From the NCBI GenBank assembly GCA_946482625.1, contig CAMLSH010000016.1, positions 1 to 19,556 on the forward strand: DNA of 19,556 nt, given 5' to 3'. Shown piece after piece: positions 1 through 7,271 of this stretch (position 1 is its first letter; each line of letters opens with the position of its first letter). Source of the stretch: an uncultured Opitutaceae bacterium. GTDB taxonomy: Bacteria; Verrucomicrobiota; Verrucomicrobiae; Opitutales; Opitutaceae. The notes beneath the pieces were generated by a model. It searched no databases and was not told the DNA's origin. It was given only the letters and a program-made list of their open reading frames with translations. The position numbers were made by a program, and so were the translations under genes.

Positions 1-2
1 CC

Positions 3-359
3 CACGCGCAAACCACGCCTGTCGCGCCCGGCGGTGTGCTCGCGACTAACATCGTCGCCGCCGAGGTCGCTCCGTTCATCGACATCAACGAGGGCGCCGA
101 GCTGCGTAAATTCGCGCTCTCGAACGGCCCTTCCTCGGGTGCCACCAACCTTTCCGAAAAATGGGAAGCGCTCACGCTCGCTTCGGCGCTCGATCCGGCG
201 AAGCCCGACGATTTCTTCCTGCTCGTCGGCAACGACAACGACTTCCAGACCACGCGCGGTTTTCAAGACGGCCGCTCGTACCAAGCCGACGACAACATCG
301 ACAGCATGATCCTCGTCTACCGCGTCACCCTCCCGGGTCTGCCCAACGCGACACGCTGA
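3..359 (+). CDS. Esterase-like activity of phytase family protein, C-terminal fragment
   Basis: The reading frame is open at the left edge and ends at TGA 357-359, so only the last ~118 residues are present. The visible part includes KWEALTLASALDP followed by FFLLVGNDNDF. That pairing resembles the C-terminal signature of the 'esterase-like activity of phytase' family (PF13449), where a K-x-E-x-L-x-L stretch precedes a (S/N)DNDF motif. Such proteins are usually exported beta-propeller-like hydrolases; their true substrates are poorly known. The signal peptide and N-terminal blades, if present, lie outside the window. The gene converges on serA, with the terminator at 386-415 between them. Family assignment is fairly good; the enzymatic role is not shown by this fragment. 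Confidence 0.72.
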   Translation, partial: HAQTTPVAPGGVLATNIVAAEVAPFIDINEGAELRKFALSNGPSSGATNLSEKWEALTLASALDPAKPDDFFLLVGNDNDFQTTRGFQDGRSYQADDNIDSMILVYRVTLPGLPNATR

Positions 360-385
360 ACGGATTTTCCTACCTCCAACAAACA

Positions 386-415
386 AAAGACCCGCGCCTT
401 TCAGCGCGGGTCTTT
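386..415. terminator. Bidirectional intrinsic terminator between the phytase-like gene and serA
   Basis: AAAGACCCGCGC (386-397) pairs perfectly with GCGCGGGTCTTT (404-415) around a 6-nt loop, giving a 12-bp stem. The A-rich left flank (from 381) and T-rich right flank (TCTTTATTTC) supply a U tract for both directions. It lies 26 bases after the plus-strand stop codon and 35 bases beyond the serA stop, exactly where a shared terminator for convergent genes is expected. Confidence 0.9.
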
Positions 416-450
416 ATTTCAAATCGTCGCAGAGCAACTATGCCGCGCGA

Positions 451-2043
451 TCAGAGCTGCACAAACTTCGCCATCTTGATCGCGTCGTTCGCCTTGATCG
501 CGGCCCGGGCTTTCTCGCTCGGCTCGTGATCGACGCCCACGACCATGTAGGCCGTTCCGCCGGGCGTGAGACGCGAGAGCGACATGTCCGCGATGTTCAC
601 GCCGTCCTGACCGAGCAGCGTGCCGACCGCGCCGACCATGCCGGGCTTGTCGAGATTTTCGAGAACCAGCAACGAACCGACCGCCGCGACTTCAACTTCA
701 CGGCCATTGATGCCGACGATGCGGGGCTCGTTGGTTTTGCCGATGAGCGTTCCGCGCGCGCTGTGCACAGTGCCGTCGCCTGCCGTCGCCTCGACCTCGA
801 TCAAATCGGAGTAGTAGTTGCCCGCGTCGTTGTTCTTCACGACTTCGAACGCCAGACCCAGACGCTGGATGAGCACCGGCGCGTTGACCGCATTCACGCC
901 GTCGCCACTGATGCGGCGGAGGAATCCGTGCTGCACCGAGCGGGTGATCGCGTTCACATCGAGCTCCGCGACGCGGCCCTGATAGATGACTCGCAACTTC
1001 GAGAGCTGCTTCGGCGCGATCTGCTGCACGAGCGTTCCCAGCTTCGTGCCAAGATCGAGATACGGCGCGAGGATTTTGGCCGCGGCGGCGTCCATCGACG
1101 GCATGTTAACCGCATTGCGCACCGCCCCGTGCTTCAGCACATCGGCGATCTGCTCGGCGATTTCGATGCCGACCGATTCCTGCGCTTCCGCCGTCGACGC
1201 ACCGAGGTGCGGTGTGAGAACCACGTTGGGCAGCGCGCGAAACTCGCTGTCCTTCGCGAGAGGCTCATCTTCGAACACATCGAGACCGGCGCCACCGACG
1301 TGACCGCTCTTCAATCCGGCGATGAGCGCCGCTTCCTTGATGATACCGCCGCGCGCGCAGTTGAAGAGCTTCACGCCCTTCTTGCACTTCGCGAGAGCGG
1401 CCTCGTCGATCATGTATTTGGTTTCATCCGTGAGCGGCATGTGGACCGTGATGTAGTCGGCCAGCGGAAGGAGTTCCTCCAACGTGACCGCCTCAACACC
1501 CATCGCCTTCGCGCGGCTCGGCGCGAGATAGGGATCGTACGCGAGCACGCGCATGCCGAAGGCCAGCGCGCGTTTGGCGACTTCGCCACCGATGCGGCCC
1601 ATGCCGACGATGCCGAGCGTCTTCTTGAAAAGTTCGAAACCGCTGAACGATTTGCGGTCCCACTGACCCGCGCGCATCGAGGCGGCTGCCTGCGTGACGG
1701 GACGCGCACCGTTGAGGATATGCGTGAACGTGAGCTCCGCCGTGGCGATCGTGTTGCCCGCGGGCGTGTTCATCACGACGACACCGCGCTCCGTGGCAGC
1801 TTCGACATCGACGTTATCCACGCCGACGCCGGCGCGACCAACGACTTTGAGCAGAGGCGCGGCAGCGAAGACCTCCGCCGTGATCTTGGTCTCAGAGCGC
1901 ACCGCGATGGCGTGCACGTCTTTGACGAGCTCCAGCACCTTGGCCGGAGAAGAGCCGTAGGCCTCGATGACTTCAAAACCTGGCTGCTGGCGCAGGTATT
2001 CGACTCCCTTGGGCGAGATCTTATCGGCGACTAGGATTTTCAT
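451..2043 (-). CDS. serA: D-3-phosphoglycerate dehydrogenase
   Basis: This enzyme oxidises 3-phosphoglycerate to 3-phosphohydroxypyruvate with NAD+, the first step of the phosphorylated serine pathway in the cytoplasm. From the ATG at 2041-2043 the protein has 530 residues, the size of the long, three-part SerA type. The substrate/NAD domain (about 1-315) carries G147-M-G149-R-I-G152, an acidic D170 at the end of the second strand (NAD rather than NADP preference), and R231 in NCARGG. It also has E260 in DVFEDEP and H279 in TPHLGAS, the expected Arg-Glu-His catalytic set. An intervening allosteric-type domain (about 320-450) is followed by a C-terminal ACT domain (about 457-530) with LENLDKPGMV, which in relatives senses serine. 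The frame extends upstream to 2271, but the family N terminus MKILVADKIS fixes this start. No Shine-Dalgarno sequence precedes it. Confidence 0.96.
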   Translation of the reverse strand: MKILVADKISPKGVEYLRQQPGFEVIEAYGSSPAKVLELVKDVHAIAVRSETKITAEVFAAAPLLKVVGRAGVGVDNVDVEAATERGVVVMNTPAGNTIATAELTFTHILNGARPVTQAAASMRAGQWDRKSFSGFELFKKTLGIVGMGRIGGEVAKRALAFGMRVLAYDPYLAPSRAKAMGVEAVTLEELLPLADYITVHMPLTDETKYMIDEAALAKCKKGVKLFNCARGGIIKEAALIAGLKSGHVGGAGLDVFEDEPLAKDSEFRALPNVVLTPHLGASTAEAQESVGIEIAEQIADVLKHGAVRNAVNMPSMDAAAAKILAPYLDLGTKLGTLVQQIAPKQLSKLRVIYQGRVAELDVNAITRSVQHGFLRRISGDGVNAVNAPVLIQRLGLAFEVVKNNDAGNYYSDLIEVEATAGDGTVHSARGTLIGKTNEPRIVGINGREVEVAAVGSLLVLENLDKPGMVGAVGTLLGQDGVNIADMSLSRLTPGGTAYMVVGVDHEPSEKARAAIKANDAIKMAKFVQL

Positions 2044-2361
2044 GGAAAAGGAGCGGAGAGCGAACAAGCCGCCCGCAGCCGGAGCAAGGAAAAGGTTACA
2101 ACGCGAAGGGATGCAAAGAACCGCGCGCCTCCGAAGAGCGCCGCCGCTTTTCGCAAACCGGAAAATCGCAAGATCGCGCACTTCATTCACGGCGATATGC
2201 ACCGAAAATTCCGCCGGTGATGAACGGAACACATACGAAGGCTTTCGTCCGCGGCCGCTCCATTTACGCAATTCCCTGCCTCTCTGTTAGGTTCGAAAAT
2301 CGTCCGCGGGAAAAATGCGACCTTCGGCGCTCGCGGCACGGCTCCAGCCAAAGAGCAGTTC
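2044..2361. other. Divergent intergenic region between serA and the opgC-like gene
   Basis: This 318-bp spacer separates two divergently transcribed genes and must hold both promoters. I see no convincing gene, tRNA or riboswitch in it. Small frames here run into the flanking genes out of frame and have no recognisable protein. The one notable element is TGTTAGGTTC at 2285-2294, which recurs upstream of the pseudokinase gene. On the minus strand, GTTCTT and TAACCT spaced by 17 bases are a weak -35/-10 candidate for serA. Confidence 0.6.
2285..2294 (+). promoter_or_regulatory. TGTTAGGTTC motif upstream of the opgC-like gene
   Basis: The 10-mer ends 67 bases before the ATG at 2362. The identical 10-mer, in the same orientation relative to its gene, lies just before the pseudokinase start (7083-7092, minus strand). 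It may be a -10 type promoter element (TTAGGT or TAGGTT) or a regulator site. The only evidence is recurrence and position. Confidence 0.3.
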
Positions 2362-3681
2362 ATGACTTGTGCCGCCCTCTCGCACCACACTTCCTCCAAT
2401 CCGTCTGACCACTCTGCAAACGCCGTCCGGTCGCCGGGTCGCCGGCGGCTCCTCCATATCGATACCGTCCGCGGACTATTGCTCGTGCTCATGGCGGTGA
2501 ACCACATCGCGAGCGATCTGCACCGCGTCACCGATCATCCGTTCGGCTTCATGAGCGCCGCCGAAGGTTTCGTGTTCATGGCCGGGCTGATGGCCGGTTA
2601 CGTGTACACACGCACCTGGCTGCGCGAGGGATTTGCCGCCGTTCGCCAAGGCTGTCGGCGGCGGGCGGTGACGCTCTATCGCTGGCATGTCGTCTCCTAT
2701 CTTCTGGTTTTCGCGGGACTCATGGCCGTGGGATTTTCAGCCGGTGCGCTTCCGCTCAACACACCTGAAGCGTTTCTCCACCACCCGGGGCTGTCGCTGT
2801 TCACCGGACCGCTCCTCGTGCAACAACCCAGCCTTTTCGACATTCTCCCGATGTACTGCGTTCTCCTGCTGGCGACGCCGTGGTGCCTGCGCCTGTGCGA
2901 ACGCGGCCGGTACGCCACGCTCGTCTTCGCGAGTCTCGCCCTCTGGGCTGCGGCGAACGTGTTGTGCGGCCGGTCGCCGTTCGACAATGGCACCGTCAAC
3001 ACCGGCGCCTTCAATCTCGCAGCCTGGCAGGCGATCTACGTCGTCGGCCTGGCCTTCGGCCACCGGTGGGCACACCGAGAATCGCAACAGCGCAGCAGCA
3101 TCTCGAGCCACCCACCGATGCGCGCCACCCCGACCCACGTTTTAGATCTGCCATCCAAGCCCGTGCTCACCGGTTTGATCGTCCTCGCCGCCGCGCTTTT
3201 CTCGGTCCGCCACGGATTCATCCCGTCCGGTCTTCCGGAAAACGTGCTCAGCGCGTTAACCAACAAGAACAATTTCGCCCCGCTCCGCTTACTGGATACG
3301 GCGCTGATCGTGTACCTCGCCTACTTGGCGGTCTCACGCCATCCGCGCGTCTTTTCGTGGCGACCCTTCGCCTGGATCGGAAGCGCCTCATTGACGGTAT
3401 TTGGTACACACGTCGTCGTCGCATATGGGCTCCACGCCTTCCCGGAAATTTTCGCCGAGACGCCCGCCAGACGTTGGCTCGGCACGGCCGTGATGCTCCT
3501 GTCGCTCGCGCTCGCGGCGTTCGTTCACGGAAAGCTCAAGCCGTCTCCTGCGAGATCCGCGCCCCCGGTGCATCCTCCGGCGCCACTCCTCGCTCGCCAG
3601 CCGCGCCATCGCCGGCCCATCGTCCGGCATGAACCTCGACCGCATGTCCCGGCAGATTCGTTTCATCGCCGAAGTCGATAA
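2362..3681 (+). CDS. opgC: OpgC-like membrane acyltransferase/succinyltransferase
   Basis: A 439-residue multi-pass inner-membrane protein of the OpgC family (PF10129, related to acyltransferase-3). In proteobacteria OpgC adds succinyl groups to periplasmic glucans. Family marks in order: LHIDTVRGLLLVLMAVNH (31-48) in the first membrane helix, FGFMSAAEGFVFMAG (61-75), LFDILPMYCVLLL (158-170), AWQAIYVVGLAFG (221-233) and NNFAPLRLLDT (303-313). About ten hydrophobic helices can be counted between 35 and 390. Residues 391-439 are a Pro/Arg-rich tail after the last helix, and its coding region overlaps the next gene. No opgG or opgH lies nearby, so the acceptor glycan is unknown and the symbol reflects family only. 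There is no good Shine-Dalgarno site; this is the first ATG before the conserved region. Confidence 0.85.
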   Translation: MTCAALSHHTSSNPSDHSANAVRSPGRRRLLHIDTVRGLLLVLMAVNHIASDLHRVTDHPFGFMSAAEGFVFMAGLMAGYVYTRTWLREGFAAVRQGCRRRAVTLYRWHVVSYLLVFAGLMAVGFSAGALPLNTPEAFLHHPGLSLFTGPLLVQQPSLFDILPMYCVLLLATPWCLRLCERGRYATLVFASLALWAAANVLCGRSPFDNGTVNTGAFNLAAWQAIYVVGLAFGHRWAHRESQQRSSISSHPPMRATPTHVLDLPSKPVLTGLIVLAAALFSVRHGFIPSGLPENVLSALTNKNNFAPLRLLDTALIVYLAYLAVSRHPRVFSWRPFAWIGSASLTVFGTHVVVAYGLHAFPEIFAETPARRWLGTAVMLLSLALAAFVHGKLKPSPARSAPPVHPPAPLLARQPRHRRPIVRHEPRPHVPADSFHRRSR

Positions 3682-4222
3682 GTTGAAGGAGATTTTCCGT
3701 CAGACTCTCTGCACGCAAAGCCGCCGTCAGGAGAACGACGCCGAACACTCCTGGCACCTCGCGCTGCTCGTCATCGTCCTCGCCGAACACAGCAACCACC
3801 AGCCGCTCGATGTGCTGCGCGTTTTGAAAATGGTGATCATCCACGATCTCGTGGAAATCGACGCCGGCGACACCTTCGCCTACGACACCGCGCGCATGGC
3901 CGATCAGCACGAGCGCGAAGCGCGCGCCGCCGACCGCATCTTCGGGCTGCTCCCCGACGATCAAGCCGCGGACTTCCGCGCGCTCTGGGACGAGTTTGAA
4001 GAACGCGCCACGCCCGAAGCCCGATTCGCCGCCGCCGTGGATCGCTTCCAACCGATGTTGCTCAACTGCCTCACCGAAGGCGCCGCGTGGCGTAAACACG
4101 GTGTGACCAGCGACCGCGTCATCGCGCGCAACCAGCACATCGTCCACGGCTCGACCGCACTCTGGGAGCACGCGCGCCAGATGATCGACGACGCGGTGAC
4201 GAGCGGCGTTCTGGCCAGATAA
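3629..4222 (+). CDS. HD-domain phosphohydrolase (YfbR/HDDC2-like)
   Basis: A 197-residue soluble HD-domain protein. The metal-binding set is visible: H40 in AEHSW, H72-D73 in IIHDLVEIDAGD, and D138 in AAAVDRF. E76 and D78 follow the HD pair, as in the YfbR/HDDC2 group, whose studied members are 5'-deoxynucleotidases acting on dNMPs. Substrate specificity cannot be read from sequence. The start lies inside the end of the opgC-like gene (53-bp overlap, different frame), suggesting co-transcription and possibly translational coupling. A later in-frame ATG at 3644 (MSRQIRF) would shorten the overlap and keep the whole domain. The gene converges on the pseudokinase gene with only 17 bp between them. 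Confidence 0.85.
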   Translation: MNLDRMSRQIRFIAEVDKLKEIFRQTLCTQSRRQENDAEHSWHLALLVIVLAEHSNHQPLDVLRVLKMVIIHDLVEIDAGDTFAYDTARMADQHEREARAADRIFGLLPDDQAADFRALWDEFEERATPEARFAAAVDRFQPMLLNCLTEGAAWRKHGVTSDRVIARNQHIVHGSTALWEHARQMIDDAVTSGVLAR

Positions 4223-4267
4223 ACGCCAACGCCCACCGATTACGGCTCGGCGGGCACTGCTGGCGTT
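4222..4267 (-). terminator. Stem-loop at the convergent ends of the HD and pseudokinase genes
   Basis: Nested arms: AACGCCA (4222-4228) with TGGCGTT (4261-4267), and GCCC-a-CCGA (4231-4239) with TCGG-c-GGGC (4247-4255) around a 7-nt loop. The single internal mismatch is A-C in plus-strand RNA but becomes a G-U wobble in minus-strand RNA, so the fold suits the minus transcript better. It spans the last codons of the minus-strand gene. Neither side has a U tract, so it may protect 3' ends or act as a Rho-linked structure rather than a classic terminator. Confidence 0.42.
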
Positions 4268-7071
4268 ACAGGCTCCGGCTCAGCGACTGGCGCGGGATCT
4301 CCCTGATTTGCCGCGGTCGTCGCCGTCGGGTCCATCCACATTTCGAGACTCAACGCGGGCGGCTCGCCGAGATAGAGGACCTTCCGCCGGTTCAGTTCGT
4401 GCCACGAACGCTCGTCCACCGGCAGTTGTTCCAGCTTAAAAATTCTCCGCTCCACGAGCATCCGACGCTTCACGTCATAGAGCATGATTCCTGGCTCCGT
4501 GCTCGTCGGCACCGGAATCGCGATGACTCCATGCGCCGTCTGCGGCGCGAAAGGCGCCAGCAGTTTCTGGCCGTCGATCAACGCGGTGGCCACCTGCTCC
4601 GCCGTCGGCTTCGCGTATCCACGAACCGGCAACGAAGGAGCGTTGAGTGGCTCCTCGAAATTCCACGGCGCATAAACCGAACGCGGATCGCTGAAAAAAC
4701 GTTCTTCGGCCGTCAGCACGATCTTGGGCTTTTTGTCGTCCGCCGGCGTGGGATTGGAGATCCCCGGCACGCCGGAGTTCGCCTGCTTTGTTTCGACGCT
4801 GGTGGGAACCGATGCCGGCAGATGCGACCAGCCCGTCCATCCGAGCACGCCCATCACCAACAACCAGCCCGAGGCCGAGCCGAGCCGCCCGAGCAGAACA
4901 CCCGGCGGTGTCGCCACAGCTTCGGGCGCGGGCTCCAGTGGGAGACCGATGATCTCGCGGTTGATGACCGCGAGCTCTGCCGAAACCTGCGCCGGCGTCC
5001 GCAAGACATCCCCAGGGAGCGCGGCCATCGCCTCACGTCCACACCGGTCCGCGCGTGAACGAAGCGTCCACGGCTCGTGTTTATCGTGCGAATACCGCAG
5101 TACGTTTGCCCGCTGCGAAGCGCACAGCCCGACGCGCAGCCCGAGAAGCATTCCGGCGAGCGCGAGTCCCATCACCACGCCCCAGGGCGGCGGTCCCAGC
5201 AAACCGACCAGCGCGGCCAGTCCGCCCCAGATGCCGATCACCCACGGCCAGCGGAAAAAGACGAGCGGCCCGGTTTTCAGAAGCTGCTCCAGCTGAAGCC
5301 AGAAAAGTTTCGCCGCAAGGCGTTCGCCGCGCTCCCGCAGAATCATGTATCGTTCCCGGCTCCAATCCAGGTGCGTCACGAATCCCGTGCGCTCCGGATC
5401 GCCCGCCGCAAACGCGAGGAGCATCAGCTCGCGGTGTTTGGACTTCGGCGCCTTGAAGATGGTTTCCAGCTGCGGATCGCGGATGCGGGCGAAACGCTTT
5501 TTGAGTTCCTCGCGTTGTCGCGCCAGATCGACTTCGCCCTCCATCGCGCACGACAGCAGCCGCGCAATCGCCGGCTGATCGCCCGCGTGCAACCATTCCT
5601 TTTTCTCCGCCGCCGCCATGACCTCGGTCACATGGGCGGAGACCACCGAGAGCAGCCGCGCAGTGGCCGGATCGCGCGACGTGATCAACTGCACAAACGG
5701 CGGCGCGATCATCGCCCGCACGAGTGCCAGCCCTTCCGCCAGCGGCTCCGCTTTGAGCAACGCGCGCAGCAACGCCGCATCCACGCGCTTTCCCCGCAGC
5801 AGCAGCGGCTGACGCTCCTCACCGATCTGGAGCCAGGAAGCTGCGGCGATCACCGTTCGCACCACCTCAACCGGATACTCCCGCCAGGCGGGCAACTGCA
5901 TGAAATCGCGCAGTGAATCGAGGAGCTCCTGAACGCCCACCAGCTCCGGCTCGCGAGTGACAAATGCGATGAAGCTCGCGGGGTTTTTGACGTCGAAAAG
6001 TTGCTCAACGCCCGCCGCCCAGTTCGCCTCCGCGCTAAAAAACGCCGCGACCTCGGGCACCGTGAAGGATTGGTCCTTCCAGAGAAAAAGCCTGTCGTTG
6101 CGCGTGAGTTCGTAGCGATCCGGCACCGCCTCACGCTTCAACCACGCCTGCACTTCGCGCCAACCCCAGCGCCCGTCGCGCGAACTGGAGAGCAATCCCC
6201 GCAACAGACTCGCGAGGTCGTCGCTCATCGGCGGCATTTTCTCGATTGCGCCCGCTTTCGGACCGGCGGCATCGCGCTCAAGCAGCAACGCCTCCGCCCG
6301 CGCGTGGAGCTCTGGTGTGATCTTCGAAACATCGCGCCCCAGCACGAGCCCGAGCACCGGTTGACCGAGCACCAGCTCCTGCATGATGCGCCCCATCGAC
6401 CACCAATCCCACGCGCGCAGGCCCGGCCCCGCCCGGTGCTTCGTCAATCCCGCGGCCTCGGGCGGCGCATAGAGCGGATTCACCGGAAGCGGCACGAGCC
6501 CGGGCTGTTCGTACAACGTCACCCGGTCCAGCCCGCCGATCAGCACCTTCAACCCAGCGTCACCCGCCACCAGGTGAATCGTATCCGGGTTCAAGTTACA
6601 GTGAACGACCCCGACCGAATGGACCGCCTGAATGGTGGCGGCCAGCTGTCGCACCAACGACTCGACATCGTCCAGGCTCGCCTGATGCGTGTTGGCCCAC
6701 TCGCGCAACGTGGCCACCGGAGGCACTTGCGTCGTCTCGAAACGGAAACCGTCCTCTTCGACCGCTTCGAAAACCTGGATCAGCCCGGGGTATTTTCCAT
6801 TTTGAAGTTTCGCCCACGCCTCCGCCCGCGCCGCTCGCCCGTCATCGATCGGACGAACGTAGATGCACACGTCTTCGAGTGCGCCGACGTTAACCGCATG
6901 AAATGCCCAGCCGTCATCGCACCGTATCGCGTCGCCGATCTGATACGCATGCCAACGCTGCCCGGACGCGATGGGCGAACCGGAAGCCGGCAAGGAAGAA
7001 CTGGCGGCGGGCGGACTGACTGGACTGCTGGACTGGGTCAGTTCACCTGCGTCGTCGGTGTCGGGTAGCAT
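4240..7071 (-). CDS. Membrane-anchored pseudokinase (degenerate Ser/Thr kinase fold) with unknown C-terminal domain
   Basis: 943 residues. A Ser/Pro-rich N terminus (12-36) leads into a kinase-like fold (about 41-315). The fold is recognisable from VHCNLNPDTIHL (156-167), YAPPE (201-205) and WDWWSMGRIMQELVLGQP (221-238), which match the catalytic loop, APE and DxWSxG regions. The catalytic residues are gone: HRD reads HCN (N159), the following Lys and Asn are N161 and T164, and DFG reads GGL (179-181). The VAIK lysine position falls at Y71 and no Gly-rich loop is visible. A helical region (about 320-600) of unknown type follows. Three membrane segments come next (about 608-625, 629-650, 735-751), then a probably periplasmic part (752-943) with a compact region 784-905 and a Pro/Glu/Ala-rich tail. 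It is likely a non-catalytic scaffold or sensor; its partner is unknown. Start is the only ATG before the fold. Confidence 0.8.
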   Translation of the reverse strand: MLPDTDDAGELTQSSSPVSPPAASSSLPASGSPIASGQRWHAYQIGDAIRCDDGWAFHAVNVGALEDVCIYVRPIDDGRAARAEAWAKLQNGKYPGLIQVFEAVEEDGFRFETTQVPPVATLREWANTHQASLDDVESLVRQLAATIQAVHSVGVVHCNLNPDTIHLVAGDAGLKVLIGGLDRVTLYEQPGLVPLPVNPLYAPPEAAGLTKHRAGPGLRAWDWWSMGRIMQELVLGQPVLGLVLGRDVSKITPELHARAEALLLERDAAGPKAGAIEKMPPMSDDLASLLRGLLSSSRDGRWGWREVQAWLKREAVPDRYELTRNDRLFLWKDQSFTVPEVAAFFSAEANWAAGVEQLFDVKNPASFIAFVTREPELVGVQELLDSLRDFMQLPAWREYPVEVVRTVIAAASWLQIGEERQPLLLRGKRVDAALLRALLKAEPLAEGLALVRAMIAPPFVQLITSRDPATARLLSVVSAHVTEVMAAAEKKEWLHAGDQPAIARLLSCAMEGEVDLARQREELKKRFARIRDPQLETIFKAPKSKHRELMLLAFAAGDPERTGFVTHLDWSRERYMILRERGERLAAKLFWLQLEQLLKTGPLVFFRWPWVIGIWGGLAALVGLLGPPPWGVVMGLALAGMLLGLRVGLCASQRANVLRYSHDKHEPWTLRSRADRCGREAMAALPGDVLRTPAQVSAELAVINREIIGLPLEPAPEAVATPPGVLLGRLGSASGWLLVMGVLGWTGWSHLPASVPTSVETKQANSGVPGISNPTPADDKKPKIVLTAEERFFSDPRSVYAPWNFEEPLNAPSLPVRGYAKPTAEQVATALIDGQKLLAPFAPQTAHGVIAIPVPTSTEPGIMLYDVKRRMLVERRIFKLEQLPVDERSWHELNRRKVLYLGEPPALSLEMWMDPTATTAANQGDPAPVAEPEPVTPAVPAEP

Positions 7072-7081
7072 GGACGTGGAG

Positions 7082-7110
7082 TGAACCTAACAACTTTCTA
7101 ACAGGTTCAA
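7082..7110 (-). promoter_or_regulatory. Repeat-rich upstream element of the pseudokinase gene
   Basis: TGAACCT (7082-7088) and AGGTTCA (7103-7109) form a perfect 7-bp inverted repeat. Inside it, CTAACA occurs twice (7087-7092 and 7098-7103), 11 bases apart, about one DNA turn. Read on the minus strand, the element contains TTGAAC followed 15 bases later by TAGGTT, a poor -35/-10 pair. It also contains the TGTTAGGTTC 10-mer also seen at 2285-2294. It ends only 11 bases before the ATG, so a promoter here would give a very short leader. It could equally be an operator. Confidence 0.38.
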
Positions 7111-7138
7111 CGGCTCCATGCCCACCGTCCTTGAGCAT

Positions 7139-7172
7139 AAAAACTCGGGACGGCCTATCCGCGCTTCCGTCC
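7139..7172 (-). terminator. Possible terminator downstream of gmd-fcl
   Basis: On the minus strand GGACGG (7172-7167) can pair with CCGTCC (7153-7148) over a 13-nt loop; after four bases a T5 run follows (7143-7139). The 6-bp stem and the gap before the T run make it a modest candidate. A second small hairpin, GGGGAG/CTCCCC with loop AGTT, lies at 7179-7194. Together they fill much of the 200-bp space between the fcl stop and the pseudokinase start; I see no gene there. Confidence 0.35.
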
Positions 7173-7271
7173 TGCGCCGGGGAGAGTTCTCCCCTGCGTT
7201 CTGCCGGGACGACCGAGCGCCGCCACCGCGTTGTTGACCAACCGGTTAACCGCGGCGCGGCGCTCCTGAGT

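Noticed and set aside
526..2034. 502-codon open frame on the plus strand opposite serA
   Set aside because: Its protein is rich in Arg, Asp and His with no recognisable motif, and it mirrors a fully conserved serA. Long antisense frames are common in GC-rich genes.
2044..2361. Riboswitch or small RNA in the serA-opgC spacer
   Set aside because: No stable long stems or known aptamer pattern could be seen; only short GC stems expected by chance.
6001..7068. 355-codon plus-strand frame opposite the pseudokinase gene
   Set aside because: Arg-rich composition without motifs; the minus-strand frame has a kinase fold and membrane segments.
7239..7256. Palindromic AACCGGTT/GGTTAACC stretch downstream of fcl
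   Set aside because: Short overlapping palindromes in a GC-rich spacer, no second copy in the window and no positional logic for an operator or attachment site.
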